A stretch of 64,000 nucleotides of DNA from Haloarcula marina (GCF_024218775.1 NZ_CP100404.1:2294001-2358000); one strand, 5' to 3'; counted from the first letter of the stretch, positions 28,142 through 37,124 are shown. The notes: generated by a model not told the origin, from the letters alone. Numbers and translations: made by a program.

Positions 28142-28373
28142 CCGCGTCGGTCAGGACGGCGTCGGCGTCGATGCCTTGCTCCGCCGCTATCGCTTCGAGG
28201 AGGGCGCGCTGGTCGTCCAGTCGGCGCTCCACCTCGTCGACGCGGTCGTTCGTGTCCTCGACCGTTCCGCGGAGTTCCTGCAGTTGCGTCTTCAGTTCGT
28301 TGACCTTCGTGTACAACTCCTCGGCGATGTCGGCGACCTTCTGAATCTTTTTCGCCGTCGAACCAAGTCCCAT
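28119..28373 (-). CDS. Small coiled-coil protein (DUF5798-like)
   Basis: An 84-aa protein: MGLGSTAKKIQKVADIAEEL, then a long amphipathic coiled coil (about 20-62, TKVNELKTQLQELRGTVEDT) and an acidic tail. It is similar from memory to the haloarchaeal DUF5798 family. Probably a small scaffold or oligomerising protein; no function is known. The gene is convergent and overlapping with the RAD55-like gene. Confidence 0.72.
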   Translation of the reverse strand: MGLGSTAKKIQKVADIAEELYTKVNELKTQLQELRGTVEDTNDRVDEVERRLDDQRALLEAIAAEQGIDADAVLTDAVIDDAED

Positions 28374-28452
28374 AGGCTACGGTTACGTGAGCGACCATTT
28401 CGGCGTTTCGCTCGAACGTCGGTGTTAAGACGCCGCCGTTCGGACCCGCGGT

Positions 28453-28866
28453 ATGAACGACTTACGGACCGCACCGCTGGTCGGTATCGTCGGCTGTCTC
28501 CTCTATCTCGTCGTCCTCGGGGTGCCGTACCTCATCGTCGAGACGACGAGCGCCGTCGGCGCGTACTACGCGTCGGGCGCGCTCTCCCCCGTGTTCGCGG
28601 CGATTCTGGCGCTGGTGACCATCATCGTCCTCGCCGCGGGCCGCGAGGGACGCACCGACCCGAGCATCGCCGCCGGGGCGGGACTCGTGTTGGGACTGTT
28701 CATCGTCGGCCTGAGCCTCCTCTGGGCGGCGACGGTCCCGGTGAGCCTGGTGCTCGGCCTGTCCGAGTCGACGCTCATCGAACACCACCGCTGGGTCCTC
28801 GTTCTCGCGGGCGTCCCCGTCCCCGTCGGTGCGGCGTGGTTCGCCCGCGCACTCGGGTTGTTCTGA
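28453..28866 (+). CDS. Four-TM membrane protein
   Basis: A 137-aa protein with four hydrophobic helices (about 8-28, 40-62, 73-96, 112-135) and short loops (REGRTDPSIAAG; SESTLIEHHRW). It looks like a conserved small haloarchaeal membrane protein of unknown role. ATG at 28453; divergent from the coiled-coil gene. Confidence 0.75.
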   Translation: MNDLRTAPLVGIVGCLLYLVVLGVPYLIVETTSAVGAYYASGALSPVFAAILALVTIIVLAAGREGRTDPSIAAGAGLVLGLFIVGLSLLWAATVPVSLVLGLSESTLIEHHRWVLVLAGVPVPVGAAWFARALGLF

Positions 28867-28936
28867 GCGCTATCCCCGCGCAGTCCCCCGGTGTTCCGAA
28901 AGGCCCTTATGTAGCGGCGGCGGACTTCGGAATGGA

Positions 28937-29241
28937 CTAGGTCGGGGGGTTTGGCCCCCCTCCACGCCCGCATTACGGTCATTAGCGGGGACCGAAGCCC
29001 GGGGGCGTCCGGTCAGACGGACGTGGACCCCGTGAGCTAACGTCGAAGCCTCGTCCCACGGGGACGGCGGTCCACGTGGTCGCATCTGCAGGGATGCGCC
29101 CACGTGGTTAATCGATGGCAGCCCGCCAGGCACGGAAGTGAGCAGCGGACCATCGAACACCCTTCGCTCGTGGGGTCGCGGGGTGGAGGAGGCAAACGGG
29201 ATTACCCGCGCCCGAACGCCGGGCAATCTCGGGGTCCGCAT
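28937..29241 (+). ncRNA. ffs: Signal recognition particle RNA (7S RNA)
   Basis: About 305 nt; ends are approximate. The S-domain helix 8 motif CAGGCACGGAAGTGAGCAGC is present near 29128. A helix 5 pairing is visible: GACCCCGTGAGC (about 29027) with GCTCGTGGGGTC (about 29168). A 5' Alu-domain hairpin GGGGGGTTTGGCCCCCC lies at 28943-28959, and GGGGACC/GGGGTCC and GCCCGG/CCGGGC close the long arm. A TATA-like CCTTATGT (28905-28912) lies about 27 bp before the 5' end. The RNA scaffolds SRP54 and SRP19 for membrane-protein targeting. Confidence 0.88.
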
Positions 29242-29301
29242 TCATCTTCGAGTATCGAACGACCGCGGAGCGGCGTCGCCGTCCGCGGCCGTACGGTCCA
29301 G

Positions 29302-29676
29302 TCAGTCCTCGCAGTGTGCGTGCCACGCGAGGACGCCGACCACCGAACCGAGCAGTCCGGCGACGGTGTCGGCGGTTTCGGGCATCCGCCCGGGGACCCA
29401 CTCTTGCAGTCGCCCCAGCACGACGGAGTAGGCGACGGAGACGGCGATGGCCGAGAGGCCCGCGCGTCGAGGGCCGGGCCGACCGTCGTCGAACGCCTCG
29501 GCGAGCACTGCCGCGAATCCGCCGTGGCCGAGGAAGTGGAGGACCTTATCGGGGCCGACGTACCGCCAACTCTCGTGGCGGCCCAGCGGCGACGGGACGA
29601 GCGACCCGCACAGCAACACGGCGGCGACGACCAGCGAGCGCCGCCATCGGACCCCGCCTGACGTGTGTCGTGACAT
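29302..29676 (-). CDS. VanZ-like membrane protein
   Basis: A 124-aa protein with the VanZ family features: hydrophobic helix 1 SLVVAAVLLCGSLVP, then PDKVLHFLGHGGFAAVL (the family's D-K-x-x-H motif), a further helix, GRLQEWVPGRMPETAD and a terminal helix VAGLLGSVVGVLAW. Roughly four membrane segments. Function in archaea is unknown. It is convergent with the SRP RNA gene. Confidence 0.83.
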   Translation of the reverse strand: MSRHTSGGVRWRRSLVVAAVLLCGSLVPSPLGRHESWRYVGPDKVLHFLGHGGFAAVLAEAFDDGRPGPRRAGLSAIAVSVAYSVVLGRLQEWVPGRMPETADTVAGLLGSVVGVLAWHAHCED

Positions 29677-29757
29677 AGAGTAGTCACTTTCGACTAACTG
29701 TCCAACGAAGATAGAGGTGTCGCACGTGTCGAACGAGCGACGGAAGTCGGTGTGTCG

Positions 29758-30639
29758 TCAGTCGTCGGCGGGTTCGACGATGCCGTCCATCCCGGCCAGT
29801 TCGAGGCCGCCGCCGATGGTGCGGTTCGGGTAGGGGATGTCGATACCCTCCTCGTCGAATCGCTCTTTGACCGACTGGACGTACTCGCCGCGGGTCTTCA
29901 CGAAGTCGGCGCGGCTTGGGTTGTCAATCCAGATGCGGGACTGGAGGCCGACCGAAGAGTCGCCGAGTTCGATCAGTCGAACGGACGGGCCGGGGTCTTC
30001 GAGGATGCCCTTGTGCTTCTCTGCCTCCTCGACGATGATTTCGGTCGCTTTGTCGATGTCGTCGTCGTAGCCGATGCCGAAGACGAACTTCAGGCGAAGT
30101 TGGTCCTTCGCGACGGGGTTCTTGATGACGCCGTCGGTGAGGTTGGAGTTCGGCACGGTCAGCAGTTCGTTGTCGAAGGTGCGGATGCGGGAGACGCGCA
30201 GGCTGATGTCCTCGACGATGCCCGCGTTGCCGTCCCACTCTATCCAGTCGCCGATTCGGAACGGCTTGTCGGTGTAGATGAACAGGCCAGCGACGAAGTT
30301 CTTCAGCACGTCCTGCATGGCGAAGCCGATTGCCAGCGTCGCGGCCGCCGCGATGGTCGCGAGCGACTGCAGGAAGTTGCCGTACTCGGCCATCCCGAAC
30401 GCGACCGCCACGGCGGCGAAGACGATGACGATGCTCGCCAGTTTCTTGATGGGACGGCGGGCGTGTTCGTCCAGGTCCCGGGACTTCAGCGAGCGGTCGA
30501 CGATGGGGATGACGAGCGCCTTCCCCACGAGATACACGAGGACGAAGACAATGAGGAAGACGATGGCCGAGGCGAGGGCCGCCGCGGCCGGGATACCGAA
30601 GTTTTCGAGGGCACCGGCGATGGGACCGACCTGCATCAT
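29758..30639 (-). CDS. Small-conductance mechanosensitive channel (MscS family)
   Basis: A 293-aa protein with three N-terminal TM helices (about 15-45, 65-90, 98-125), the pore-lining helix with Ala/Gly pattern AAAATLAIGFAMQDVLKNF, the beta domain PFRIGDWIEWDGNAGIVEDI and the C-terminal alpha/beta domain. It should release solutes under hypo-osmotic stress, which suits a halophile. ATGATG at 30639-30634 gives two possible starts; the upstream YhbY gene's TGA overlaps them, so the two are translationally coupled. Confidence 0.93.
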   Translation of the reverse strand: MMQVGPIAGALENFGIPAAAALASAIVFLIVFVLVYLVGKALVIPIVDRSLKSRDLDEHARRPIKKLASIVIVFAAVAVAFGMAEYGNFLQSLATIAAAATLAIGFAMQDVLKNFVAGLFIYTDKPFRIGDWIEWDGNAGIVEDISLRVSRIRTFDNELLTVPNSNLTDGVIKNPVAKDQLRLKFVFGIGYDDDIDKATEIIVEEAEKHKGILEDPGPSVRLIELGDSSVGLQSRIWIDNPSRADFVKTRGEYVQSVKERFDEEGIDIPYPNRTIGGGLELAGMDGIVEPADD

Positions 30640-30884
30640 CGCTCGAACACCGCCGTATGGCCGCGTACGCGGACGACATCGGCGTTGACTCGCTCAGCCA
30701 GTTCGTCGGCGAGTTCGTCGGTGGTCGTCCCGCCGCGAGACGACCGGAGGAACTTCACCTTCACGAAGTCGCGATCCTGTAGCTGTGTGTTCAACTCGTC
30801 TGCGACGGCGTCGATGCCGCTTTTCCCCACGCGGAGGGTCGCGTCGAGTTCGTGAATCCGCTGTTTTCGAGACGCATCAGACAT
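30636..30884 (-). CDS. CRS1-YhbY domain RNA-binding protein
   Basis: An 82-aa single-domain protein: RIHELDATLRVGKSGI (the GxxG-like GKSG loop), DFVKVKFLRSS, and ELAERVNADVVRVRGHTAVF. This is the KH-like YhbY fold, associated with ribosome assembly. The start at 30884 is preferred because the upstream extension is unrelated in composition and the AT-rich TTTAGG stretch near 30910 gives a promoter. It overlaps the MscS gene start. Confidence 0.88.
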   Translation of the reverse strand: MSDASRKQRIHELDATLRVGKSGIDAVADELNTQLQDRDFVKVKFLRSSRGGTTTDELADELAERVNADVVRVRGHTAVFER

Positions 30885-30936
30885 ATAGGGCGATAAAGGC
30901 CGTCGATACCTAAAAAACCAATAGTCGTAAAGAAAG

Positions 30937-31224
30937 TCAGTCGTAGGGATAGCGTGCGTGTGAACCACATTCACAGGTGACGACGACGTGCCCCGACTGG
31001 GTCCGAACGCGGGCGTTCCGGCCGGGAACGAGGTAGGTGTCACAGTCGCGGCAGATGGCGCGGGCGAACTCCCGCGGGAGGCGGAGACGGTGGCGTTCTG
31101 CGATGCGCCGCGCCCGCCGGACGTACTCGCGCGCCCGGTCCTCGCGACCCTCGCGGACCGCTTTACGAGCCATCGACTGGAGTCGGTCGATGCGCTCGCG
31201 GGCGATGGTCGCCTCGTCTGTCAT
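30937..31224 (-). CDS. rnp4: Ribonuclease P protein subunit 4 (Rpr2/Rpp21)
   Basis: A 95-aa protein: basic helical N-terminus IARERIDRLQSMARKAVREG, EYVRRARRIAERHRLRLP, then the zinc ribbon FARAICRDCDTYLVPGRNAR with CxxC and a second pair CECG. Archaeal Rnp4 partners the RNase P RNA and Rnp3-type subunits in tRNA 5' processing. The size and both zinc pairs match the family. Confidence 0.92.
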   Translation of the reverse strand: MTDEATIARERIDRLQSMARKAVREGREDRAREYVRRARRIAERHRLRLPREFARAICRDCDTYLVPGRNARVRTQSGHVVVTCECGSHARYPYD

Positions 31225-31318
31225 CGTCGGGAGTCCGAGCGGCGCGTAAAAACGCCTTCCGGACCCGGCCCGCCAGAGAGTCGGTACAGTTTTGCTCGCA
31301 GGCCCTGAGCGACTGTCC

Positions 31319-32368
31319 GTGCGCGTCCTGAACTACCTCGAACTCGCGGACCAACTCGACCGCTCCGGCATCGGAACGTCCGTCGACCACCAGCGGCAGG
31401 CGCTCGCCGATACCGACGTGGACGTGGTGACGACGCCGTGGACGGACGGCCATCCGGCGTGGGCCGTCGGCGGGAACTTCGCCTTCGGCGACCCTGTCTT
31501 CGCCGACTTCGACGTGGCCCACTGCAACATGATCGGGCCGGGTTCGGTCGCCGTCGCTCGCCACGCGCGGAATCACGACATCCCACTGGTCCTCCACGCT
31601 CACGTGACCAGAGAGGACTTCCGCGGGAGTTTCCGCGGGTCGAACCTCGTCGCGCCCGCCCTCGGCGAGTACCTGAAGTGGTTCTACTCGCAGGCAGATA
31701 TGGTCCTCTGTCCCTCCGAGTACACGAAGGGCGTCCTCGAAGACTACCCCGTCGACGCGCCGATTCGCCCCATCACGAACGGCGTCGACACGGCCCCGCT
31801 GGAAGGGTACGAGTCCTTCCGCGACGAGTACCGCGAGCAGTACGACTTGTCGGGGATGGTCGTCTTCGCCGTCGGGAGCGTCTTCGAGCGCAAGGGCCTG
31901 ACCACCTTCTGCGAACTCGCCCAGCGGACCGACCACGACTACGCGTGGTTCGGCACGTACGACGACGGCCCGCACGGGTCCAGCGAAGTCCGCAAGTGGA
32001 CTTCGAACCCGCCAGAGAACGTCACGTTCACCGGGTGGGTCGACGACATTCGCGGTGCCTACGGCGCTGGCGACGTGTTCCTCTTTCCTTCGAAGGTCGA
32101 GAATCAGGGTATCGTCGTCCTCGAAGCGATGGCCTGCGGGAAGGCCGTCGTCCTCTCGGACATCCCCGTCTTCCGCGAGTACTACGAGGACGGCCACGAC
32201 TGCCTCATCTGTTCGGACGAGTCGGAGTTCCGCGAGGCGCTGGAACGCCTGGAATCGAACCCCGACCTGCGAGAGCGACTCGGCGAGAACGCGAAGGAGA
32301 CGGCCCGAAAACACGGACTGGACCGCGTCGGCGAGCGTCTGGTCGAGACGTACGCGGAACTGGTCTGA
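31319..32368 (+). CDS. Family 4 (GT-B) glycosyltransferase
   Basis: A 349-aa protein with GT-B architecture: N-terminal domain with LADTDVDVVTTPW and FDVAHCNMIGPGSVAVA, linker NGVDTAPLEGYESF, and the C-terminal nucleotide-sugar domain with FVFPSKVENQG-like FLFPSKVENQGIVVLEAMAC (EX7E-type motif). The start is GTG at 31319 (VRVLNYLELADQL), the usual beginning in the family. It is the first of two glycosyltransferases flanking an MFS transporter, suggesting glycolipid or surface-glycan synthesis (inference). Confidence 0.88.
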   Translation: MRVLNYLELADQLDRSGIGTSVDHQRQALADTDVDVVTTPWTDGHPAWAVGGNFAFGDPVFADFDVAHCNMIGPGSVAVARHARNHDIPLVLHAHVTREDFRGSFRGSNLVAPALGEYLKWFYSQADMVLCPSEYTKGVLEDYPVDAPIRPITNGVDTAPLEGYESFRDEYREQYDLSGMVVFAVGSVFERKGLTTFCELAQRTDHDYAWFGTYDDGPHGSSEVRKWTSNPPENVTFTGWVDDIRGAYGAGDVFLFPSKVENQGIVVLEAMACGKAVVLSDIPVFREYYEDGHDCLICSDESEFREALERLESNPDLRERLGENAKETARKHGLDRVGERLVETYAELV

Positions 32369-32446
32369 GAGAGTAGCGTTCGACCGCCAGCGTGAGTCAC
32401 CGATGCGCTGTTCGCCGCGACGGACCGCCCGGTGGCGGAGTGAGCG

Positions 32447-33769
32447 TCAGTCTGCCGTCGTCAGCGCGTCAGATGCCTGTTGTGGCGCACGCCACCAGAG
32501 GACGGCGACCACGACTGTCCCGACGAAGACGAACCCGCCTGCGACGCCGAACGCGAGGGTGAAGCCGTACCCGCCGAGCCATCCCCCGAGGACGGACCCC
32601 ACCCCACTGGCGAGACCGGACAGCGCCGTGTAGAGACCGAGCGCCTCGCCCCGAATGGCGGACGGTGCGAACTGGGTGACGATGCTCGCGGCGGTGACGG
32701 CGATGAGCGCCCACGCGACGCCGATGAGGAGAAAGACGGCGGCGTTGGTCACGAGCGCCACCGTCGCCGCCGGAACGACGCCGACGACGAGTGCCACGGC
32801 GGGATGGAGGACGGCCCGCGCCAGTAGACCGCCGGTCTGGACGCCCGCCGCGTCGTAGCGCTCGACCAGGCGTCCTGCCGCGCCGTAGCACAGCGCCGAC
32901 CCGAGGCTGGAAACGAGGTACAGCGCGAATATCGTCCCCGAGTCGTACGAGAGCGTCCCCGAGAGGTACGACGGGAGCGGCCCCCAGAACACGCCGAATC
33001 CGACGAAGACGGCGACGATGGCGAGGAAGTACAGCGACAGCGACGGCGTCAGTCGGGCGAAGACCTGTCGCGGGTGGAACGACCGCGTGAGCCAGTAGAG
33101 CCGTCCCGGACCGACCGGGAAGGTGGCGCTTCGCACCGGCAGGCGGCGCGAACGGGCGAGGGCCCGCGCGATGCGACTGGGTCGGGGTTTCTCGACGGCT
33201 TTCGCGTCCGAGGGGAGCCAGCGCGTGACGAGGGTCGCTGACACGAAGGCGACGGCCGCACAGACCAAGAGGAGCGACCGCTGTGCGGTTTGCGTCCCGA
33301 GCGGTCCCGAGAGGAGCGCCGTCCACCCGAGGCCGAGGACGAGGCCGCCCGCCCAGCCCCAGCCCTGGTAGCGGTTGAGCGTGGCGAACCGGCCGGGCCA
33401 GTCCCGTTCGAGCGCACCGACCGTCACCAGTAGGGTCAGGACCGGCGCGACGGCCCCGGCGGAGAACCACAGCACGCCGTTGCCGAGGATGACGACCAAC
33501 TCCGACTCCGAGAGCGCGACGACGACCAGCGCCCCGGCGGCGATGGCGAGCGCCGCGAGGACGAGCGACCGACGTTTGCCAGTTTTGTCCGCGATGCGAC
33601 CGAAGATGAGCGCGCCCGGCGCGCCCGCGGCGGCCGCGACGCCAGCGAGAACGCCCAGTAAGAGCGTGCTTCCACCGATTGTGACGAAATAGAGCGGGAC
33701 GAGCAGCGAGGCAGCCCCGAGCGCGACGGAACCCAGCGCCCACGCGTACAGCCAGCGGTCCGAAGCCAT
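32447..33769 (-). CDS. MFS transporter
   Basis: A 440-aa protein with about 12 TM helices in two bundles and the loop 2-3 signature GRIADKTGKRRSLV, then a central hydrophilic loop (about 190-225). The start MASDRWLYAWAL at 33769 is chosen: the much longer open frame to 34933 is antisense to the second glycosyltransferase gene and not plausible coding. The substrate is unknown; gene order suggests a link to glycan precursors or lipids. Confidence 0.88.
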   Translation of the reverse strand: MASDRWLYAWALGSVALGAASLLVPLYFVTIGGSTLLLGVLAGVAAAAGAPGALIFGRIADKTGKRRSLVLAALAIAAGALVVVALSESELVVILGNGVLWFSAGAVAPVLTLLVTVGALERDWPGRFATLNRYQGWGWAGGLVLGLGWTALLSGPLGTQTAQRSLLLVCAAVAFVSATLVTRWLPSDAKAVEKPRPSRIARALARSRRLPVRSATFPVGPGRLYWLTRSFHPRQVFARLTPSLSLYFLAIVAVFVGFGVFWGPLPSYLSGTLSYDSGTIFALYLVSSLGSALCYGAAGRLVERYDAAGVQTGGLLARAVLHPAVALVVGVVPAATVALVTNAAVFLLIGVAWALIAVTAASIVTQFAPSAIRGEALGLYTALSGLASGVGSVLGGWLGGYGFTLAFGVAGGFVFVGTVVVAVLWWRAPQQASDALTTAD

Positions 33770-33871
33770 TGGCGGATGGTCACGGTCGGGTGTAAAAAGC
33801 CCATTGCCCGGCGACGGACCGACACCGACCAATAGCAAGGGTTTACCCGTTGGTGCGACAACGCCGCGTCG

Positions 33872-34975
33872 ATGGCACTGCCGCAGGTCGCCGCATTCAC
33901 CGACACGTATCTGCCGACCGTCAACGGCGTGACCTACACGGTCAAGACGTGGCGGGACCGCTGGCGGCGACGCGGCGGCCGCATGGACGTGGTCTACCCC
34001 CGCGGCGACCACGACCCCGAGGACGGCGAGTACCCGGTCCGGAGCCTCCCGTTCCCGTTCTACGAGGGGTTCCGACTCGGAATGCCCCAGATTCCAGACG
34101 CGGTCAACGAGGCCGACGTGGTTCACGCCCACACGCCGTTCAGCCTCGGGATGGCGGGCAAGCGCCTCGCCCGCAAACTCGACGCCCCGCTGGTGGCGTC
34201 CTATCACACGCCGACCGGCGAGTACGCCGAGTACGTCGCCTCGAACGACACCGTCGAGTCGGCGGTCCAGTCCAGCGCCGAACACTACGAGCGGTGGTTT
34301 CTGGACAGCACGGCGCTGGTCGTCGCGCCCAGCGAACGGACGGCGGAGCAAGTCCGGGGCATGGTCGGGACCGACACCCCCGTCGAGGTCATCTCCAACG
34401 GCGTCGACATCGACTTCTTCCGACCGACGGCGACCGAGGGCTTTCGCGACCGGCACGGCCTGCCCGACGGTCCGCTCGTGGGGTACACCGGACGACACGG
34501 TCACGAGAAGTGTCTCGACGACATTCTCACCGCCTGCGAGGGCCTCGATGTGACGGTCGTCTTCGGTGGCGACGGTCCGGCCCGTGAGTCCCTGGAGGCG
34601 ACGGCCGCCGACACCGACATCGACGCCCGGTTCCTCGGCTTTCTCGACCGCGAGGAACTCCCCGAACTGTACGCGGCCCTCGACGTGTTCGCCTTTCCGA
34701 GTCCTGTCGAAACGCAGGGCATCGTGGCGCTGGAGGCCAACTGCTGTGGGACCCCCGTCGCTGGCGTCGACGCGGGCGCGCTCAGCGACACCGTCGACGA
34801 CGGCGAGACGGGATACCACTACTCCGAGGGCGACGTGGACGGCTTCCGCCGGGCTATCGAGCGGACGCTGGACGAACGCGACCGACTCGCCGAGAACTGT
34901 CTCGCCCGCCGTGAGCAGGTGAGCGTCGACCACGCCGTGGACAAACTCGCGACCGTCTACGACCGCGTCCTGTAG
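33872..34975 (+). CDS. Family 4 glycosyltransferase, sulfoquinovosyl/digalactosyl-lipid-like
   Basis: A 367-aa GT-B protein with FTDTYLPTVNGVTYTV at the N-terminus, VHAHTPFSLGMAGKRLARK, LVASYHTPTGEYAEYV, VISNGVDIDFFRP, then VGYTGRHGHEKCLDDIL and the acceptor loop FAFPSPVETQGIVALEA. The N-terminus matches the glycolipid glucosyl/sulfoquinovosyl transferase group, so a membrane glycolipid role is plausible. ATG at 33872, divergent from the MFS gene with about 100 bp between. Confidence 0.88.
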   Translation: MALPQVAAFTDTYLPTVNGVTYTVKTWRDRWRRRGGRMDVVYPRGDHDPEDGEYPVRSLPFPFYEGFRLGMPQIPDAVNEADVVHAHTPFSLGMAGKRLARKLDAPLVASYHTPTGEYAEYVASNDTVESAVQSSAEHYERWFLDSTALVVAPSERTAEQVRGMVGTDTPVEVISNGVDIDFFRPTATEGFRDRHGLPDGPLVGYTGRHGHEKCLDDILTACEGLDVTVVFGGDGPARESLEATAADTDIDARFLGFLDREELPELYAALDVFAFPSPVETQGIVALEANCCGTPVAGVDAGALSDTVDDGETGYHYSEGDVDGFRRAIERTLDERDRLAENCLARREQVSVDHAVDKLATVYDRVL

Positions 34976-35119
34976 TCAGAAGTCGTCCAGACTCGCCTGT
35001 CCCCGTCCCCCACGTCGTCGCTTCGCGGCCGCCAGCGCAGCGTTGTCGGTCGTTCGGAGGGCCGCCCGATGCCAGACGACGCGGGCCGTCGACCGTCCGA
35101 GCGTGGCTACGTTCGCCAC
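34976..35119 (-). CDS. 47-aa microprotein with a C-terminal PIP-box-like end
   Basis: Translation from GTG 35119 gives VANVATLGRSTARVVWH..., a basic, alanine-rich helix and the C-terminal end GQASLDDF. That end resembles the PCNA-interacting motif Q-x-x-L/I-x-x-F. The stop lies directly at the end of the glycosyltransferase gene (convergent). It could be a real DNA-replication-linked microprotein or a chance ORF. Confidence 0.4.
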   Translation of the reverse strand: MANVATLGRSTARVVWHRAALRTTDNAALAAAKRRRGGRGQASLDDF

Positions 35120-35176
35120 GAGTTGCTACGCGGCGCTACGCACAGGCGGTTCAACAACCCTCCGGCGCGCCAATTC

Positions 35177-35371
35177 TCAGTCGGACTGGCGCGACCGCGA
35201 CCGCGACCACCCGATACCGAACGCGAGGCCGTTCGCCACGCCGAACACCATCCCGAGGACGAAGTCCTCGAGTGCGACGGCCAAGATGAGGCCACCGCCG
35301 ATACCGACCGCCATCGCTTTCACCATCGTCGGCCAGTGAATCCACTCCAATCGTCCTGCGTCCTCGCTCAT
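35177..35371 (-). CDS. Small membrane protein (64 aa)
   Basis: MSEDAGRLEWIHWPTMVKAM followed by two closely spaced hydrophobic segments (about 18-32 and 36-54), and a basic C-terminus WSRSRSRQSD. The family is unknown, though the soluble-then-glycine-rich helix pattern is common in haloarchaea. Start at 35371; longer in-frame extension is rejected because it would run into the gatA gene. Confidence 0.72.
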   Translation of the reverse strand: MSEDAGRLEWIHWPTMVKAMAVGIGGGLILAVALEDFVLGMVFGVANGLAFGIGWSRSRSRQSD

Positions 35372-35445
35372 ACGGTTTGCACGACGAGCGAATACAAAAG
35401 CGTACCAGACTGCGTGCAGGTAACAAAGCCCGCCCGCTCGCGGAA

Positions 35446-36729
35446 CTACGCCAGCGCGCTGCCCGCCCGAATTATCGTCCGCTCGCCAAACGCCGGACCG
35501 ACGAGTTGGAGACCGACCGGCAGGCCGTCGTCCGTCTCGCCAGCGGGCACGGAGATGGCCGGGAGGTTGGCGAGGTTGACCGGCGTCGTGTTCGCGTCCG
35601 CGAGGTACATCGTCAGCGGGTCGTCGAGGCTCTCGCCGCGTTTCATCGGCGGCACCGGCATCGTCGGGGAGGCGAGTACGTCGGCGTCCGAGAGCGCCTC
35701 GTCGAAGTCCTGTTTGACCCACGCGCGGGCGTCTTGGGCCTTCTTGTAGTACTTGTCGTGATAGCCCGCCGAGAGCGCGTAGGTGCCCAGCAGGACGCGG
35801 CGTTTGACCTCCTCGCCGAAGCCCTCTTCGCGGGCGTTTGCGAACGACTCGTTCCAGTTGCCGTCGTAGCCGCCGGACTTCCCGTAGCGGACGCCGTCGA
35901 ATCGCGCGAGGTTCGAGGACGCCTCGCTCATGGCGATGACGTAGTAGGCCTCGACGGCGTGTTCGACGCTCGGGAGGTCCACTTCGTGGTAGGTCGCGCC
36001 CTGTGATTCGAGTTCGTCCATGGCGTCCCAGAACGTCTCGACGACGCCCTCGTCGGCCCCGTCGAGTAGTTCCGTCGGAACGCCGATGGAGAGGCCCTCC
36101 ACGTCGCCGTCTGCGGCGTCGGCGAACGCGTAGTCCTCGACCTGCTCGCTCGCGTCGCGGGTCGTCCCGTCGCGTTCGTCCGGCCCGGCGATGACCTCCA
36201 GCAGTTCAGCGGCCTCCTCGACGCTCGGCGCGATAGGACCGATCTGTTCGAGGCTGTTTGCGTAGGCGACCAGTCCGTAGCGGGAGACGAGGCCGTATGT
36301 CGGTTTGATGCCGACGACGCCGCAGAACGCGGCGGGACAGCGGATAGAGCCGCCGGTGTCGCTACCGAGGGCCATGTCGGCGTCGCCAGCGGCGACGACG
36401 GCCGCCGACCCGCCCGATGACCCGCCGGGGACGCGGCCCTCGGCGACGGGGTTCTCGACCGCGCCGAACGCCGACGTTTCGGTGGTCGTCCCCATCCCGA
36501 ACTCGTCCATGTTCGTCTTGCCGGGGATGGTCGCACCGGCGTCTTTCAGGCGTTCGACGACGGTGGCGTCGTAGGGCGGCACGTAGTCGTCGAGCATCTC
36601 GGAGCCACAGGTGGTCCGGACCCCCTCGGTGGAGATGTTGTCCTTGACGGCGACGGTCCGACCGGCCAGCGGGCCGTCGTCGGACCCCTCGATGGTGTCG
36701 GTGGCGATGTAGCCGTTGTAGCCGGTCAT
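35446..36729 (-). CDS. gatA: Glutamyl/aspartyl-tRNA amidotransferase subunit A
   Basis: A 427-aa amidase-signature enzyme with the Lys-Ser-Ser catalytic set: Lys in AVKDNIS, Ser in SDTGGSIRCPA, nucleophile Ser in GGSSGGSAAVVAAG. GatA releases ammonia from glutamine for amidation of Glu-tRNA(Gln) or Asp-tRNA(Asn) with GatB and GatC. It starts one base after the gatC stop, so gatC-gatA is an operon. gatB is not in the window. Confidence 0.95.
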   Translation of the reverse strand: MTGYNGYIATDTIEGSDDGPLAGRTVAVKDNISTEGVRTTCGSEMLDDYVPPYDATVVERLKDAGATIPGKTNMDEFGMGTTTETSAFGAVENPVAEGRVPGGSSGGSAAVVAAGDADMALGSDTGGSIRCPAAFCGVVGIKPTYGLVSRYGLVAYANSLEQIGPIAPSVEEAAELLEVIAGPDERDGTTRDASEQVEDYAFADAADGDVEGLSIGVPTELLDGADEGVVETFWDAMDELESQGATYHEVDLPSVEHAVEAYYVIAMSEASSNLARFDGVRYGKSGGYDGNWNESFANAREEGFGEEVKRRVLLGTYALSAGYHDKYYKKAQDARAWVKQDFDEALSDADVLASPTMPVPPMKRGESLDDPLTMYLADANTTPVNLANLPAISVPAGETDDGLPVGLQLVGPAFGERTIIRAGSALA

Positions 36730-36730
36730 C

Positions 36731-37009
36731 TCACGACACCTTCGGGCCTTTGAACTGTCCGGCCTCGGACTCGGGGGCGTTCTGGAGCGCTTCCGCTTGG
36801 GTGAGTCCGTCGCGGACCTCGTCGGGGCGCATGACGTTCGCGAGGTCGGCGTCGCGGTCGGTCTCCGGGACCTCGTCCAGCGCTTCGAACGCGGCCAGAA
36901 TCTCGCCGAACTGCTCGGTGAACCGCTCGACCTCGCCCTCGTCGAGGTCGATGCGGGCGAGGTCGGCGATGTGGCGTACCTCGTCCGGGTCGACGGCGTT
37001 GTCGCTCAT
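36731..37009 (-). CDS. gatC: Glutamyl/aspartyl-tRNA amidotransferase subunit C
   Basis: A 92-aa protein: VRHIADLARIDLDEGEVERF, the GatC helical hook that wraps GatA, then FGEILAAFEALDEVPETDRD and a C-terminal segment RPDEVRDGLTQAEALQNAP that matches the family end. Start MSDNAVDPDEV at 37009; the upstream open frame lies in the divergent tfb promoter. Confidence 0.92.
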   Translation of the reverse strand: MSDNAVDPDEVRHIADLARIDLDEGEVERFTEQFGEILAAFEALDEVPETDRDADLANVMRPDEVRDGLTQAEALQNAPESEAGQFKGPKVS

Positions 37010-37124
37010 GTGTTCGCGGAGTGTTGGCCCGGCGGTAAGCGTTTCGAAAGGTGAAGCCCGAACTGTTTGGGGCGATTCGTTCAGACGGACGTTTTCGAAC
37101 ACGAGCGGGAAGACTGTTTTTCCG

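Noticed and set aside
28870..29241. Minus-strand ORF over the SRP RNA
   Set aside because: The region folds as SRP RNA with the helix 8 motif; the ORF is incidental.
33770..34933. N-terminal extension of the MFS transporter to 828 aa
   Set aside because: It lies antisense to the second glycosyltransferase gene, and the MFS family N-terminus fits the ATG at 33769.
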